In this document: piece by piece, positions 9,324-18,778 of the stretch
Numbering within the stretch: position 1 is the first letter of the stretch
How the letters are laid out: each line of letters opens with the position of its first letter
DNA from: an uncultured Eggerthellaceae bacterium
Lineage (GTDB): Bacteria > Actinomycetota > Coriobacteriia > Coriobacteriales > Eggerthellaceae
Reading direction: 5' to 3'
DNA: 64,000 nt
Assembly: GCA_947565185.1 (NCBI GenBank)
Contig: CANODU010000001.1
Location: forward strand, 1-64,000
The notes under the pieces: generated by a model
What the model was told of the DNA's origin: nothing
The model's database searches: none
The model's input: only the letters and a program-made list of their open reading frames with translations
Program-made: the position numbers and the translations under genes

Positions 9324-10559
9324 ATGCCGCTGCCGCAGATAGAATCCGTGCATGCGAAGGCCACTACGCCGCATGCGCCTGGCCGCATGAAGCGCTCTCG
9401 TCTGGCATCCATCGTCTGTTGGCCCTTCCTCATCGTCTGCGTGCTCTTGGTTGTCTTCGGGCTCATCATCTGCTGGTCAGCGGTGCAGACCGACGAAGAC
9501 TACAGCTTTTCTCGGCAGCTGGTGGGTGTCGCCATCGGCATCGTGGTCATGATGGCGCTCTGGATGTTCGACTATCGCAAGTTCGGTGCGCTCACCTATC
9601 CTCTGCTCATCGTGAGCGCTATCCTGATCCTCTCGCCACATCTGCCCATCATCGGGCGCACGGTCATGGGAGCAACCTCGTGGATCTACATCGGGATGCA
9701 GGTGCAACCGGGTGAATTCGCGAAGGTGACGGTCGTGCTCTTCGCAGCCAGCTTGCTGGCGAAGTACAACGGGCGCTTGGATAGCGCGCGAGAGTACTGC
9801 AAATGCGTGCTGCTCTTGCTCGTTCCCTTCCTCTGCATCATGACGCAGCCGGATCTGGGCACGGGTTTGGTGTATCTGTTCATATCCGCAGTGGTGCTGG
9901 TCATGGGAGGGGCGCGCTTGCGCTTCCTCTTGATCACGCTGGGGCTGTTCATCGGCGCCATCGCGTGCGTGTTCGCTTTGGATGAGGTGCTCAAGTATCA
10001 GACCGCTGACGGTACGTGGGAATATCGGCTCTTGCAGAACTACCAGCGTTCGCGCCTGTTCGTCTTCATGAACCAGGATTCGCTGTCCACCACTGATGAG
10101 GGCTACAACTTGAAGCAAGCCATGATCGCCATCGGATCCGGGGGCTTGTTCGGCAAAGGCTTGGGCTTCTCCACGCAGTCCGCCCTGGGATTCTTGCCCG
10201 AAGCGCCTACGGATTTCATCTTCTGCGTCTTGGCTGAGCAGCTGGGCTTCTTCGGCGTCATCGTACTGCTCGCCCTCTATGCAGCGCTCATCGGCATCGC
10301 CATCCATATCGCCCGCACCTGCGGCAACCTCTTCGGGATGCTCATCGTCTGCGCCATCGTGGGGATGTGGCTGTTCCAGATCTTGGAGAACATCGGCATG
10401 TGCTGTGGGCTCATGCCCATCACGGGGATCCCTCTGCCATTTGTCAGTTACGGATCGTCTTTCATGATGGTCAACTTCGCCATGCTCGGACTGATATCAT
10501 CTGTCTATTCGCACGAGATGGCGCCGACGACAGGAGCTGGATATGGGTCTTCCCGTTGA
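9324..10559 (+). CDS. rodA: RodA peptidoglycan glycosyltransferase (SEDS family)
   Basis: RodA is the SEDS-family glycosyltransferase that polymerises lipid II during elongation, acting with PBP2. This 411-residue protein has about ten membrane helices and the SEDS motifs: SWIYIGMQVQPGEFAKV, QPDLGTGLV, GFLPEAPTDFIF and GIPLPFVSYGSSFM. An N-terminal extension of about 25 residues precedes the first helix. RodA rather than FtsW or SpoVE is inferred from the adjacent mrdA and mre genes. Its 3' end overlaps the next gene by 17 bases, which implies translational coupling. Confidence 0.93.
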   Translation: MPLPQIESVHAKATTPHAPGRMKRSRLASIVCWPFLIVCVLLVVFGLIICWSAVQTDEDYSFSRQLVGVAIGIVVMMALWMFDYRKFGALTYPLLIVSAILILSPHLPIIGRTVMGATSWIYIGMQVQPGEFAKVTVVLFAASLLAKYNGRLDSAREYCKCVLLLLVPFLCIMTQPDLGTGLVYLFISAVVLVMGGARLRFLLITLGLFIGAIACVFALDEVLKYQTADGTWEYRLLQNYQRSRLFVFMNQDSLSTTDEGYNLKQAMIAIGSGGLFGKGLGFSTQSALGFLPEAPTDFIFCVLAEQLGFFGVIVLLALYAALIGIAIHIARTCGNLFGMLIVCAIVGMWLFQILENIGMCCGLMPITGIPLPFVSYGSSFMMVNFAMLGLISSVYSHEMAPTTGAGYGSSR

Positions 10560-11625
10560 TCTTGGAGAGGTATTCCGCATCGCAAAGGACATGAAGGCCG
10601 TCTCTGACGTGCCCGTTTCCGTGTCTGTGATCATCGATGACAGCGCGCCGGGCGATCTGGCTGCGCATGTGCGCGCCGCCTTCGCCTCCACCAATGCGCA
10701 TACGCGCGTGACCGTGACCTATCTTGATGCAGGCTATGTTCCCGGTGAGGTCCGGGATGACTTCGCCGTCATCGTTGCAGGCGCATCCCTTGAGGTGGGT
10801 GCCCTTGCGGCGAAGATCCGCGCGCATTCAGTGCCGGTGATGGTCGTCACCGATGACCCATCCAGCGTGAGTCGAAGATCGCACGAGGCAGGGGAGGAGA
10901 TCCCTGTTGCTGATATCGTGGCGCCCGTGAAGCTCAAAGGGGCGCTGGAGGAGAAGGCGGCATCGCTCATCCCTGCGTTGCGCGCGAAGGTGGATGATGT
11001 GACTGGCTCAGATGTGGTGCCGCTCAACGAGGATACCTTCAAGCTGCTCTACCAACGGATGGGCGAGTGGATCATCACCACGTGCGCTGAGAAGAAGCTC
11101 ACATTAGCGTTGGCCTTCCCCTTCGTGCGCCGTCCTCTAGCCAATGATGCCATCTCCGCTACGGCCATGCAGAATGCTGCGGTCGGCTTCGTGCCCATCC
11201 TCCCCGGAGCTGATATGCCCATCATGACCTTGAATCAGATGAAGATGGTCCTCCAGATCGCCACTGCCTATGGGCAGCCTTTGGATGCCAATCGCGTGAA
11301 GGAGCTGGCGTTCGTCTTGGGCGGCGCGTTCTTAGCGCGCAATATCGCCCGTGCAGGTGCGAAGCTCATCCCCTTCGCCGGGTGGATCATATCCGGTGCG
11401 GTGGGATTCGCGGCTACCGAAGCCATGGGTCGGGCTGCGGTGGAGTACTTCGAAGCGGGTGGCGATATCGTGGGCATCGCACAGGTGGTGCAGACCGCGC
11501 GCGATGGGGCCATGGATGCGGCCAGCGCTGCTGCGAAGACGCCTGTCGGGCGTAAGATGGCCGATGTCATGGCCGATTCGGTGCCTGCCGTCGCGAAGGC
11601 GGTCTCAGGCAAGAGAGACGCCTGA
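10543..11625 (+). CDS. DUF697 domain protein in the mre operon
   Basis: The 360-residue product has two parts. Residues about 1-155 look like a small alpha/beta domain (VSVSVIIDDSAPGDLA, FAVIVAGAS, VPVMVVTDD) without a P-loop. Residues about 160-320 match the DUF697 family: PLNEDTFKLLYQRMGEWI, AVGFVPILPGADMPIMTLNQ and ARAGAKLIPFAGWIISGAVG, with two or three hydrophobic helices likely to be membrane-associated. DUF697 often occurs C-terminal to GTPase domains; here the N-terminal domain lacks G-motifs. The gene overlaps rodA and is probably co-translated with it, so a role near the elongation machinery is possible but not shown. I do not assign a function. Confidence 0.75.
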   Translation: MGLPVDLGEVFRIAKDMKAVSDVPVSVSVIIDDSAPGDLAAHVRAAFASTNAHTRVTVTYLDAGYVPGEVRDDFAVIVAGASLEVGALAAKIRAHSVPVMVVTDDPSSVSRRSHEAGEEIPVADIVAPVKLKGALEEKAASLIPALRAKVDDVTGSDVVPLNEDTFKLLYQRMGEWIITTCAEKKLTLALAFPFVRRPLANDAISATAMQNAAVGFVPILPGADMPIMTLNQMKMVLQIATAYGQPLDANRVKELAFVLGGAFLARNIARAGAKLIPFAGWIISGAVGFAATEAMGRAAVEYFEAGGDIVGIAQVVQTARDGAMDAASAAAKTPVGRKMADVMADSVPAVAKAVSGKRDA

Positions 11626-11633
11626 TCGGCCCG

Positions 11634-13466
11634 ATGACGCGATCGGATATCTGGGCAGATGTCGCCCCGCTCTTGCGGGGGGTGGAGCGCCCGGGAAGAT
11701 ATGCAGGCAGCGAATGGGGCGCGCATCGTCCGCCGCGAGACGGCTTCGCCTTCTGCATGGTGTATCCAGACACCTATGAGCTGGGGCAGGCGAACCAGGC
11801 TGTGCGCATCTTGGTGAATCGGGTGAACGCAACGCCGGGCATGGTGGCAGAGCGCGCGTACCTGCCTGCGGCAGACATGGCCGATGCCATGCGGGATGCG
11901 AACGTGCCGCTCTTCTCCCTTGAGAACACCACGCCTCTGCGCGAATTCGATTGCATCGGCATCACGCTGCCCCATGAGCTGTGCGCTACGAACGTGCTGG
12001 AGGTGCTCAGCTTGGCGGGTGTCGCTGTGGCATCTGAGGATCGCACAGAGGATGATCCCATCATCATCGGCGGAGGCCCGTGCGCCTCCAATCCCGAACC
12101 CTATGTTCGTGCCTTTGACGCCATCTTGATCGGGGAAGGGGAGGAGTCGGTTCCTGAGGTGCTGGCAGCTATCAAGGAGGGACGAGCGCAGGGCCAGGAG
12201 CGCGCACAGATCCTCAAGGCCCTCGCGCAGATAGAGGGCACGTATGTACCCGCGCTCCATGATCCGAATGCAGAGCCTGCGCCGCACGTGCGCAAGCGCG
12301 TCTTCGAGGGCTTTGCCATTGCGGATCCATGGGAGCCCATGGTGGTCCCTTTCGTGGAGTGCGTCCATGACCGTCTGAACATCGAAGTGCTCAGGGGCTG
12401 TTCGCGAGGATGTCGCTTCTGTCAGGCGGGTATGATCTACCGCCCTGTGCGCGAGCGACCGGCGGACGCCATCATCAGCGCGGTGGAGCGAGGCGTTGCG
12501 GAGACGGGCTATGAGGAAGTGAGCCTCACTTCGCTCTCTACGACGGATCACTCGCAGATCGCGGATATCCTGAAGCGCCTGAACGCACGTTTCGCCGGCA
12601 CAGGCGTGCGCGTCTCCATCCCTTCGCAGCGCTTGGATGCCTTCGGCGTGAGCATGGCGGACGCGGTGGCAGGCCAGAAGAGGGGCGGTCTCACGTTCGC
12701 ACCGGAAGCGGGCACGCAGCGCTTGCGCGATGTCATCAACAAGAACGTGACCGAAGAAGACCTCATGGAAGCTGTCAAAGCGGCTATGGGCGCGGGTTGG
12801 CAGCGCATGAAGCTCTACTTCATGATCGGGTTGCCTACCGAAACCGATGAGGATGTGGCTCAGATCGGGCACCTTGCCGACAAGGCATTCGAGCTCATGC
12901 GCACGCTCACGCCGCCGGAAGCGCGCGGGCGGTTGAAGATGACCGTGGCGGTGAACGTATTCGTCCCGAAAGCGCACACGCCCTTCCAGTGGGATGGGCA
13001 GATCACCCCGGAAGAGGCTCGGCGGCGCGTGGGGCTCATCCGCCATGCCGTTCGCGCGAAGGCCGTGCGCGTGGACTACCACGAGCCGAAGACCAGCTTG
13101 CTGGAAGCGGTCATGAGCCGCGGAGGGCGCGAGGTCGCGCTGCTCGTGGAAGAGGCGTGGAAGCGCGGTGCGCGCTTCGATGCGTGGACGGAGCATTTCT
13201 CAGAGGATGCGTGGCATGAGGCAGCGCGCGCTCTTGGCTTAGATATGGAGGCGGTGGCCCATCGTAGGTTGGATGTGGCTGATCCGCTTCCGTGGGATCA
13301 CATAGATTCAGGCGTGACGAAGAGCTTCTTGGTGCGCGAGCGGTCGCGGGCGCTTGCGGGGCAGACCACGGAGGACTGCACCTTCTCAGCGTGCAGCGCA
13401 TGCGGCATCTGCGCACCGGAGGGCCCGCGCATCGTGCTGCAGGAGGAGCGGGGGATCCATGGCTGA
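11634..13466 (+). CDS. Radical SAM protein, TIGR03960 type
   Basis: This 610-residue radical SAM enzyme has the 4Fe-4S motif Cys256-X3-Cys260-X2-Cys263 (CSRGCRFCQ). It is preceded by an N-terminal B12-binding-like domain (about 40-200, with GITLPHELCATNVLEVL and IIIGGGPCASNPEP). Length, the TFAPEAGTQRLRDVINKN segment and a terminal cysteine cluster (CTFSACSACGICAPEG) fit the TIGR03960 family. That family is usually encoded next to a TIGR03936 protein, and that is the case here: the two genes overlap by eight bases. Some relatives are described as fused or split pairs. The substrate is unknown; a tRNA- or ribosome-related modification has been a guess in the literature and is not supported by this sequence. 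Confidence 0.88.
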   Translation: MTRSDIWADVAPLLRGVERPGRYAGSEWGAHRPPRDGFAFCMVYPDTYELGQANQAVRILVNRVNATPGMVAERAYLPAADMADAMRDANVPLFSLENTTPLREFDCIGITLPHELCATNVLEVLSLAGVAVASEDRTEDDPIIIGGGPCASNPEPYVRAFDAILIGEGEESVPEVLAAIKEGRAQGQERAQILKALAQIEGTYVPALHDPNAEPAPHVRKRVFEGFAIADPWEPMVVPFVECVHDRLNIEVLRGCSRGCRFCQAGMIYRPVRERPADAIISAVERGVAETGYEEVSLTSLSTTDHSQIADILKRLNARFAGTGVRVSIPSQRLDAFGVSMADAVAGQKRGGLTFAPEAGTQRLRDVINKNVTEEDLMEAVKAAMGAGWQRMKLYFMIGLPTETDEDVAQIGHLADKAFELMRTLTPPEARGRLKMTVAVNVFVPKAHTPFQWDGQITPEEARRRVGLIRHAVRAKAVRVDYHEPKTSLLEAVMSRGGREVALLVEEAWKRGARFDAWTEHFSEDAWHEAARALGLDMEAVAHRRLDVADPLPWDHIDSGVTKSFLVRERSRALAGQTTEDCTFSACSACGICAPEGPRIVLQEERGIHG

Positions 13467-14085
13467 TCCACGAACATTCCGGCTGCGCGTACGCTATGCC
13501 AAGACGGGGCGGCTCGCCATGCTCTCCCATCTTGAGGTCACGCATGCGTTAGAGCGCATCGTGCGTCGCAGCGGGCTTCCCTTTGCGCTGTCGCAAGGAT
13601 TCTCACCCCACATGAAGCTGGCATTCGGACCGGCGCTTCCGGTGGGCGTGGGAGGCTCGGAAGAGGTCTTCGATGTGACGCTTGTCTCCTATGTGGCTGC
13701 GGAGAAGGCGCTTGTCTCCTTGCAAGAGGCAGCTCCGCCGGATCTGTGGCCCGAGCATGCTGCCTATGTGGAGCCTGCGTCTGCGGCGGCATCGGTGGCA
13801 TTCACCGTGAGCACCTATGAGGTCGAGCTGGACCGTGCGCTTCGGCAGCTCATCGCACCGGATCAGGTGACGGTCGTGCGCAAGGGCAAGAAGAAGGTGC
13901 TCCAAGTTGCTGATTTCTTGGTGGGAGAGCCGGTCTGGGACGGGCGTTGTGTGCGCTTCACCTTGCGCTCAGGGGAAGCGGGGAGCCTGCGGGCTGACGC
14001 CTTCGCCCGTGAATGCCTGAAGCTGAGTGCCCAGGGATGCGAGCCTTTCCAGATCCGCCGCTTCATGCGCACGGCGCTTGCGTGA
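13459..14085 (+). CDS. TIGR03936 (DUF2344) radical-SAM partner protein
   Basis: The product begins MADPRTFRLRVRYAKTGRLAMLSHLEV, the standard opening of the DUF2344/TIGR03936 family, and continues with SGLPFALSQGFSPHMKLAFGPALPVGV. ATG 13459 is chosen over an in-frame start 105 bases earlier because the family begins at this methionine and the upstream extension lies inside the radical SAM gene. The 208 residues are normal length. The family is encoded beside, or fused to, TIGR03960-type radical SAM proteins and is assumed to work with them; the biochemical role is unknown. Confidence 0.9.
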   Translation: MADPRTFRLRVRYAKTGRLAMLSHLEVTHALERIVRRSGLPFALSQGFSPHMKLAFGPALPVGVGGSEEVFDVTLVSYVAAEKALVSLQEAAPPDLWPEHAAYVEPASAAASVAFTVSTYEVELDRALRQLIAPDQVTVVRKGKKKVLQVADFLVGEPVWDGRCVRFTLRSGEAGSLRADAFARECLKLSAQGCEPFQIRRFMRTALA

Positions 14086-14091
14086 CCCATC

Positions 14092-17000
14092 ATGACCGAC
14101 GATGCGCTCAAGGGGATAGTGGGTACGACGCGCATGCGCATCCTCTGCGCGCTCATGTCGCTGGCAGCCGCTGCTTGCATCATCGTGCAATCCATCTGTC
14201 TGGCGTTTGCCATCACGCATCTGTGGAGCGGCGATGCCTTGGGCGATATGGCACTGTTCATCATCGGCTTCTTCGTCGCCTTCGCCTCGCGTCTCTTCGT
14301 CTCTGCTGCGCAGGATGCTCTCGGGTGTCGCTTCGCCGAACAGACGACCGAAGAGCTCACGCGAAGGTATCTGGAGGCGCTCAGGACATGTGGACCTGAG
14401 CTGGTACATGAGCTGGGACAGGCTGAGTGCGTCTTGAACGCCACCGAGCATCGCGGTCGGATCCGCGCGTATCTGGCTGACGCCATCCCGAAGACCATGG
14501 CGCTTGTGGTGGTGCCCCTCTGCATCAGCGTGGCCGTCGGCTTCTTCGACCTGCTTTCGGGCCTCATCGTCTTTCTCTGCCTTCCCTTCATCATGGTCTT
14601 CATGCGCCTGATCGGGCATACCGCCAGCGATGATGCAGCGCGGCGCCATGCGGGCTTCGCGCAGATGTCGAATCACTTCATCGACGCGCTCAGGGGTCTT
14701 TCCACTCTCCGTGCCTTCGGCCGCGCTGCCACGTATGGCAAAGCCGTCTTCGCTGCCTCTGAGAGCTATCGGCGCCATGTGATGAAGACGCTCAAGACCG
14801 CAACGCTCTCCTCCACCGTGTTGGACATCTTCGCCACATGCGGGTTGGCGGCGGTGGCCATCATGCTGGGGTTTCGCATGGTGGAGGGCCACGTCCTCTT
14901 CTTCCCGGCGCTCACCGTGCTGTTGCTGGTGCCCGAGTTCTTCATGCCCATCCGCGCCTATGCTCGTGGCTATCACGCCACCTTGGAAGGCTCATCTGCG
15001 CTCGCCTCCCTCAAGCGTGCGCTCCTCTTCGCCGATGAGCGTGCCTCTCTGTCCGTGGAATACGAGAGCATCGAAGATGAGCTGGATCTCACGCGTAGCC
15101 TCACATCGCCTGGTGTGCCGGAGCTTGCCCTGCATGAGGTGAGCATCGCTCATGGGCCGGGCAAGCATGTGCTGAGCGACGTGACGCTCGATCTTGCAGG
15201 AGCGCAGAGAGTGGTGGTGACGGGGCCTTCTGGTGCTGGGAAGTCATCGCTTCTGGATGTGATCGCGGGCTTCGCAGACCCCACCAGCGGCTACATCTCC
15301 GTGAACGGCCAGCGGGCTGAAACGCTCAAGCGCGCGCCGTGGCAGCGCCGCGTGGCCTATATACCGCAGCGCCCCCACATCTTCAGCGCGACGCTCAAGG
15401 ATAACGTCGCCTTCTACAAGCCCGATGCCTCCGATGCCGATGTCCTCTCGGCGCTTCGCCGCGTGGGGCTTGAGTGGTTGGCAGAAGGCCCTTCAGGGCT
15501 CGGGCTCATGCTGGGTGACGGAGGGCGGCCCGTATCAGGGGGAGAGGCGCATCGCATCGCCGTGGCGCGATCGCTTTTGGATGAGGCGCGAGATGTCGTC
15601 GTGCTGGATGAACCGTGCGCGCATCTGGATCCTGAGACCGAAGCTGATCTGCAACGCACGCTCACCAGCGCCTTCGCGGGCAGGCTCGTCATCATGGCAA
15701 CGCATAGCATGCGCTGGGTGGCCTGGGCTGATGTGCAGATGGTCATCGAGGCGGGACGGGCAAGCGTCGTCGTGCCTCATGAGGATCCTTCTCTTGAGCC
15801 GGATCAGGCTGCGCTCTTAGGCGAAGGTTCCTCGGTCTGTCACAGCCACGGGTGGGATGCATCGCCTGCTGATGAGGGCAGCCCTTCAGGTGAGCCTGCG
15901 AAGGCGGCAGGCGCGCATCTGGTGCGCATGCTCGCGCGCAAGCATGGGGCGATGATCGTCGGTGCCCTGCTGCTCTCCTTCGTGGCTGCCTTCTTCGCGT
16001 GCGGGCTCATGTTCACCTCTGGATATATGATCTCTGTGGCTGCGGCACTGCCCGTCACCGTGCTCGCATTGCATCTGCCTTCCATCTTCGTGCGCATCTT
16101 CGGCATAGGGAAGCCGCTCATAGACTATATCGAGCGGCTCTTGAGCCATGATTGGGTGCTGCGCGCCACGTCCTTTCTGCGAAGGCGCCTCTTCGATGCT
16201 GCGCAACGAGCAGCAGCCTTCTCTCGCCGAGAGAAGCTCTCTGACATGCTGGCAACGCTCGCCGATGACATCAAGGGCGTCCAAGACCTCTTCATCCGCG
16301 TGGTGCTGCCCTTTGCACTCTCGCTGCTCGTGGTTGTCGGCCTGGCAGTGGCGGCATCTGTCTTCTCGCTTGCCTTGGGCGTATGCATCGCCATCCTCTT
16401 GATGCTGGCCACCTTTGGATGCTCTCTGCTCGCGCTGGCGCAAGACGCAGGCACACAGGCCCAAGAGGCCCGTGAGGAGCGTCGCCTCTATGCTCTCCTC
16501 ACCGACGATGTGATCGGATTGCGCGATGTGATCTTGTCGGGGACGGGGCGGGAGCGCAGCGTGCGCCTGTCTCATGCAAGCCATGCATGCGCTGCTTTGC
16601 GGCGAACCCTGGATGCGCATCGGCGCCTTCGCAGCGTCTTGTGCCAGCTGTTCTGCGGGGGCGCCATCATCGCCAGCTTGATCTGGGCCACGAGCGCTTT
16701 CGCACCAGCTTTCGCTACCGCTGGCTTCGTGATGTCAGATCCGTTGAGCCCAGCGGCGTCCGCGCTCGCCTCATTCGCGGTGCAGAATGAGGCGCCCTGT
16801 CCGCAGAATTGGATCGCAGCGTTCGCCATCTGCCTGTTCCCGATGATCGAGTTCTTGCTCCCGGCAACGGAAGCGCTCTTGGAAGGCTCTCAGATGCGTC
16901 GGTCTGCTGACGCGCTGGCCTCTTTCATGGATGTGCCGGAAAAGGAGGCCGTCGATACGGCTTCGATGGACTCACGAACAGAGCCGGATCTGGGAGCGGG

Positions 17001-17601
17001 CGAGGCAGTGAGAGCAGATATCAGTGCCATCACCTATCCGGGCATGAGCGAACCGGTCCTGCGCGACATCCATCTGAGCATCCCAGAAGGTGCGCTCGTG
17101 GCGGTCATCGGTCCGAGCGGAGCAGGCAAATCTACGCTGGTGAGGGCTCTCGCCCATGACCTTCCCTTCGAAGTTTCGGGCATCTCCACGGCTGGCAGCG
17201 TTGGCCTCATCGAGCAAGGATCCTATATCTTCAACAAGTCCTTGCGGGAGAATCTGCTCATCGCAAGAGGAGACGCCACCGATGAGGAGCTGGATCGGGT
17301 GCTTGCCAGCGTGGGATTGACCGACCTTCTCCGGCGTCTGCCCAAGGGGCTTAACAGCGTCTTGGCCTCTGCGGGTGACGATGTATCAGGAGGAGAAGCC
17401 ACTCGCATAGCCGTGGCACGGGCGCTCTTGGCGGGCTTCGACATCATCATCTTGGATGAGCCCTTCGCTGCATTGGATCCGAAGACGGAGGCGTCGGTCA
17501 TGCGCACCATCCAAGAGGTGCTCGCGGACAAGACCGTCATCATCGTGACGCATCATCTGCAAGCTCTTTCCGCGTTCGATGACGTCATCCGCATTCTCTG
17601 A
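14092..17601 (+). CDS. cydDC: Fused CydDC-like ABC exporter
   Basis: One 1,169-residue chain contains two complete ABC exporter halves. The first half has a six-helix membrane domain (about 15-300) and an ATPase with Walker A GPSGAGKSS (378-386), signature SGGEAHRIAVARSL and Walker B VVVLDEP. The second has a membrane domain (about 625-925) and an ATPase with Walker A GPSGAGKST (1007-1015), signature SGGEATRIAVARALL and Walker B IIILDEP. The arrangement resembles CydD joined to CydC, the cysteine/glutathione exporter needed for cytochrome bd assembly; actinobacteria are known to have fused forms. No cydA or cydB is nearby, so the substrate remains inference. The 6-base gap to the previous gene suggests one transcript. 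Confidence 0.8.
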   Translation: MTDDALKGIVGTTRMRILCALMSLAAAACIIVQSICLAFAITHLWSGDALGDMALFIIGFFVAFASRLFVSAAQDALGCRFAEQTTEELTRRYLEALRTCGPELVHELGQAECVLNATEHRGRIRAYLADAIPKTMALVVVPLCISVAVGFFDLLSGLIVFLCLPFIMVFMRLIGHTASDDAARRHAGFAQMSNHFIDALRGLSTLRAFGRAATYGKAVFAASESYRRHVMKTLKTATLSSTVLDIFATCGLAAVAIMLGFRMVEGHVLFFPALTVLLLVPEFFMPIRAYARGYHATLEGSSALASLKRALLFADERASLSVEYESIEDELDLTRSLTSPGVPELALHEVSIAHGPGKHVLSDVTLDLAGAQRVVVTGPSGAGKSSLLDVIAGFADPTSGYISVNGQRAETLKRAPWQRRVAYIPQRPHIFSATLKDNVAFYKPDASDADVLSALRRVGLEWLAEGPSGLGLMLGDGGRPVSGGEAHRIAVARSLLDEARDVVVLDEPCAHLDPETEADLQRTLTSAFAGRLVIMATHSMRWVAWADVQMVIEAGRASVVVPHEDPSLEPDQAALLGEGSSVCHSHGWDASPADEGSPSGEPAKAAGAHLVRMLARKHGAMIVGALLLSFVAAFFACGLMFTSGYMISVAAALPVTVLALHLPSIFVRIFGIGKPLIDYIERLLSHDWVLRATSFLRRRLFDAAQRAAAFSRREKLSDMLATLADDIKGVQDLFIRVVLPFALSLLVVVGLAVAASVFSLALGVCIAILLMLATFGCSLLALAQDAGTQAQEAREERRLYALLTDDVIGLRDVILSGTGRERSVRLSHASHACAALRRTLDAHRRLRSVLCQLFCGGAIIASLIWATSAFAPAFATAGFVMSDPLSPAASALASFAVQNEAPCPQNWIAAFAICLFPMIEFLLPATEALLEGSQMRRSADALASFMDVPEKEAVDTASMDSRTEPDLGAGEAVRADISAITYPGMSEPVLRDIHLSIPEGALVAVIGPSGAGKSTLVRALAHDLPFEVSGISTAGSVGLIEQGSYIFNKSLRENLLIARGDATDEELDRVLASVGLTDLLRRLPKGLNSVLASAGDDVSGGEATRIAVARALLAGFDIIILDEPFAALDPKTEASVMRTIQEVLADKTVIIVTHHLQALSAFDDVIRIL

Positions 17602-17641
17602 CCTCTCTCATCGTGTATCGGCATTGCCCGGTTGGAAGACC

Positions 17642-18174
17642 TCGTGGGTGCGGCCAACTGGGGATTAGGCTGTCTTCCGTTCTCGTGGGTGCCGCCAACT
17701 GGCGGCACATCTTCAAAACGATAGGTTTGTGCTTGCACAAACCTATAGCAACCTTTTGCCTTCATGGGGTGATAGGGGTGCTCGGGTTTGGCTTCACGAA
17801 CGTCAAGGCGCGCTTCGCTCTTCGGCCTTGACATCCATGGTTCGTGATTTATCAAAAATGATAAATCACGAATCGCCCTGCGAAATCCATGATGGTGTAT
17901 ATCATGGATTTCTTGGGCTGCAGAATCACCCTCGACCCCATCACCCCATTCGGCTCTGTAACAAACATGGATAGGCCACAGATCCTGTGGCAACCTTTCA
18001 GGGCTGCGCACAGGATCTGCGGGGTCCAGCAGGCACCTGTATTTCTTCTTCAGAGTGTGTCGGTGCTGCTTTGCAATGCCTCTTTTCATGGGACGGCCTT
18101 ACACCTTATCGCTTCGCTCTAGGTGAACGGCCTAACCGGGCGTATCGCCCGGTTGAAAGATCTTGTGGGTGTCG
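17642..18174. repeat. Palindromic repeat cluster B (large hairpin mosaic)
   Basis: This gene-free stretch between convergent genes is almost wholly inverted repeats. In order: a decayed half-copy of the GTGGGTGCGGCCAAC unit (17,645); GTGCCGCCA/TGGCGGCAC (17,689-17,708); ATAGGTTTGTGC/GCACAAACCTAT (17,721-17,746); and an outer stem ATGGGGTGAT/ATCACCCCAT (17,764-17,773 with 17,940-17,949). That outer stem encloses GTCAAGGC/GCCTTGAC (17,802-17,832), a 14-bp stem at 17,841-17,872 and a 12-bp stem at 17,882-17,912. Then follow CAGATCCTGTG/CACAGGATCTG (17,979-18,019), CACCT/AGGTG (18,102-18,125) and AACCGGGCG/CGCCCGGTT (18,134-18,154). From about 17,752 onward the order and linkers match cluster C near 37.3-37.65 kb. 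No coding sequence was seen. Confidence 0.85.
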
Positions 18175-18241
18175 GTGTATCACGGGGACGGAGGAGTGAG
18201 ATGCGCAACGCGCGTCTCACTCCTCCGTCCCCGTGATACAC
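18175..18241. repeat. 27-bp palindrome of the GGGGACGGAGGA family
   Basis: A perfect 27-bp inverted repeat (18,175-18,201 with 18,215-18,241) surrounds a 13-base GC-rich loop that can pair a few bases more. Each arm contains GTATCACGGGGACGGAGGA, the same core found in the larger palindrome at 23,472-23,592. It abuts the end of cluster B and lies between two convergent genes. The GGGGACGG core resembles REP-type hairpins mobilised by Y1/RAYT transposases; no transposase gene is in the window. Confidence 0.85.
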
Positions 18242-18259
18242 ACCTGCATGTCGGCAGGA

Positions 18260-18691
18260 TCATTCCGCTTCCAACGCGCGCAAGCGCTCAGAGAGAGCAT
18301 CATGGGCGCTCGTCACGCGATGCACTGGGACGATGATGGGGCATGGACACGCGGCCACGGCACGACCCACTTGCCGATGCGCCTTCGCCTGCCCGATGGC
18401 ACAGGCGATATCCGATGCCGTGCGCGTCTGCCCATAGGGGATCTGCTGGATGGCATCCCAAACCGCCTGTTCGAATGTGCTTCCTTTGGGATGCGCTTCG
18501 GCGCTGAACACGGTTCGCTTTCCGGCCAGATATTCCAACAGCTCATTGGCGAAGGCATTCGTGAGGCCGCTCGGCTGGTCGTGGTCTGTTGGGAGAGCGC
18601 CCACCTCAACGCGCGTGATGGCTTCATCTGATCCGACTATGAGGATAGGTCCTAAGGGCGTTGCATAGACATGGGAATGTTCCGTGGGCAT
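18260..18691 (-). CDS. Methylated-DNA-cysteine methyltransferase-like protein lacking the acceptor cysteine
   Basis: The 143 residues align well with the DNA-binding domain of O6-alkylguanine-DNA alkyltransferases: GSTFEQAVWDAIQQIPYGQTRTASDIACAIG, then AHRQVGRAV with the arginine finger (Arg106), then IIVPVHRV. In active enzymes the last motif is PCHRV; here the acceptor cysteine position is Val123 (codon GTG). The usual tyrosine of the SYxxIA segment is Ala92, and the NP before the motif is replaced by CPCP (115-118). The C-terminal GGY-type loop is missing. Alkyltransferase-like proteins also lack the cysteine but typically have tryptophan there and keep the tyrosine. It is intact and has a plausible GGAG ribosome site, so it is not an obvious pseudogene. 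Function unknown; alkyl transfer is unlikely. Confidence 0.8.
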   Translation of the reverse strand: MPTEHSHVYATPLGPILIVGSDEAITRVEVGALPTDHDQPSGLTNAFANELLEYLAGKRTVFSAEAHPKGSTFEQAVWDAIQQIPYGQTRTASDIACAIGQAKAHRQVGRAVAACPCPIIVPVHRVTSAHDALSERLRALEAE

Positions 18692-18778
18692 CTTTGAGGC
18701 TCGCTCCTCTGTTCACGGTCGCATTGAAGGTATCATAGACCACATCGGTTCCTAAGAAGGAGAGGGATGGCTTGAATC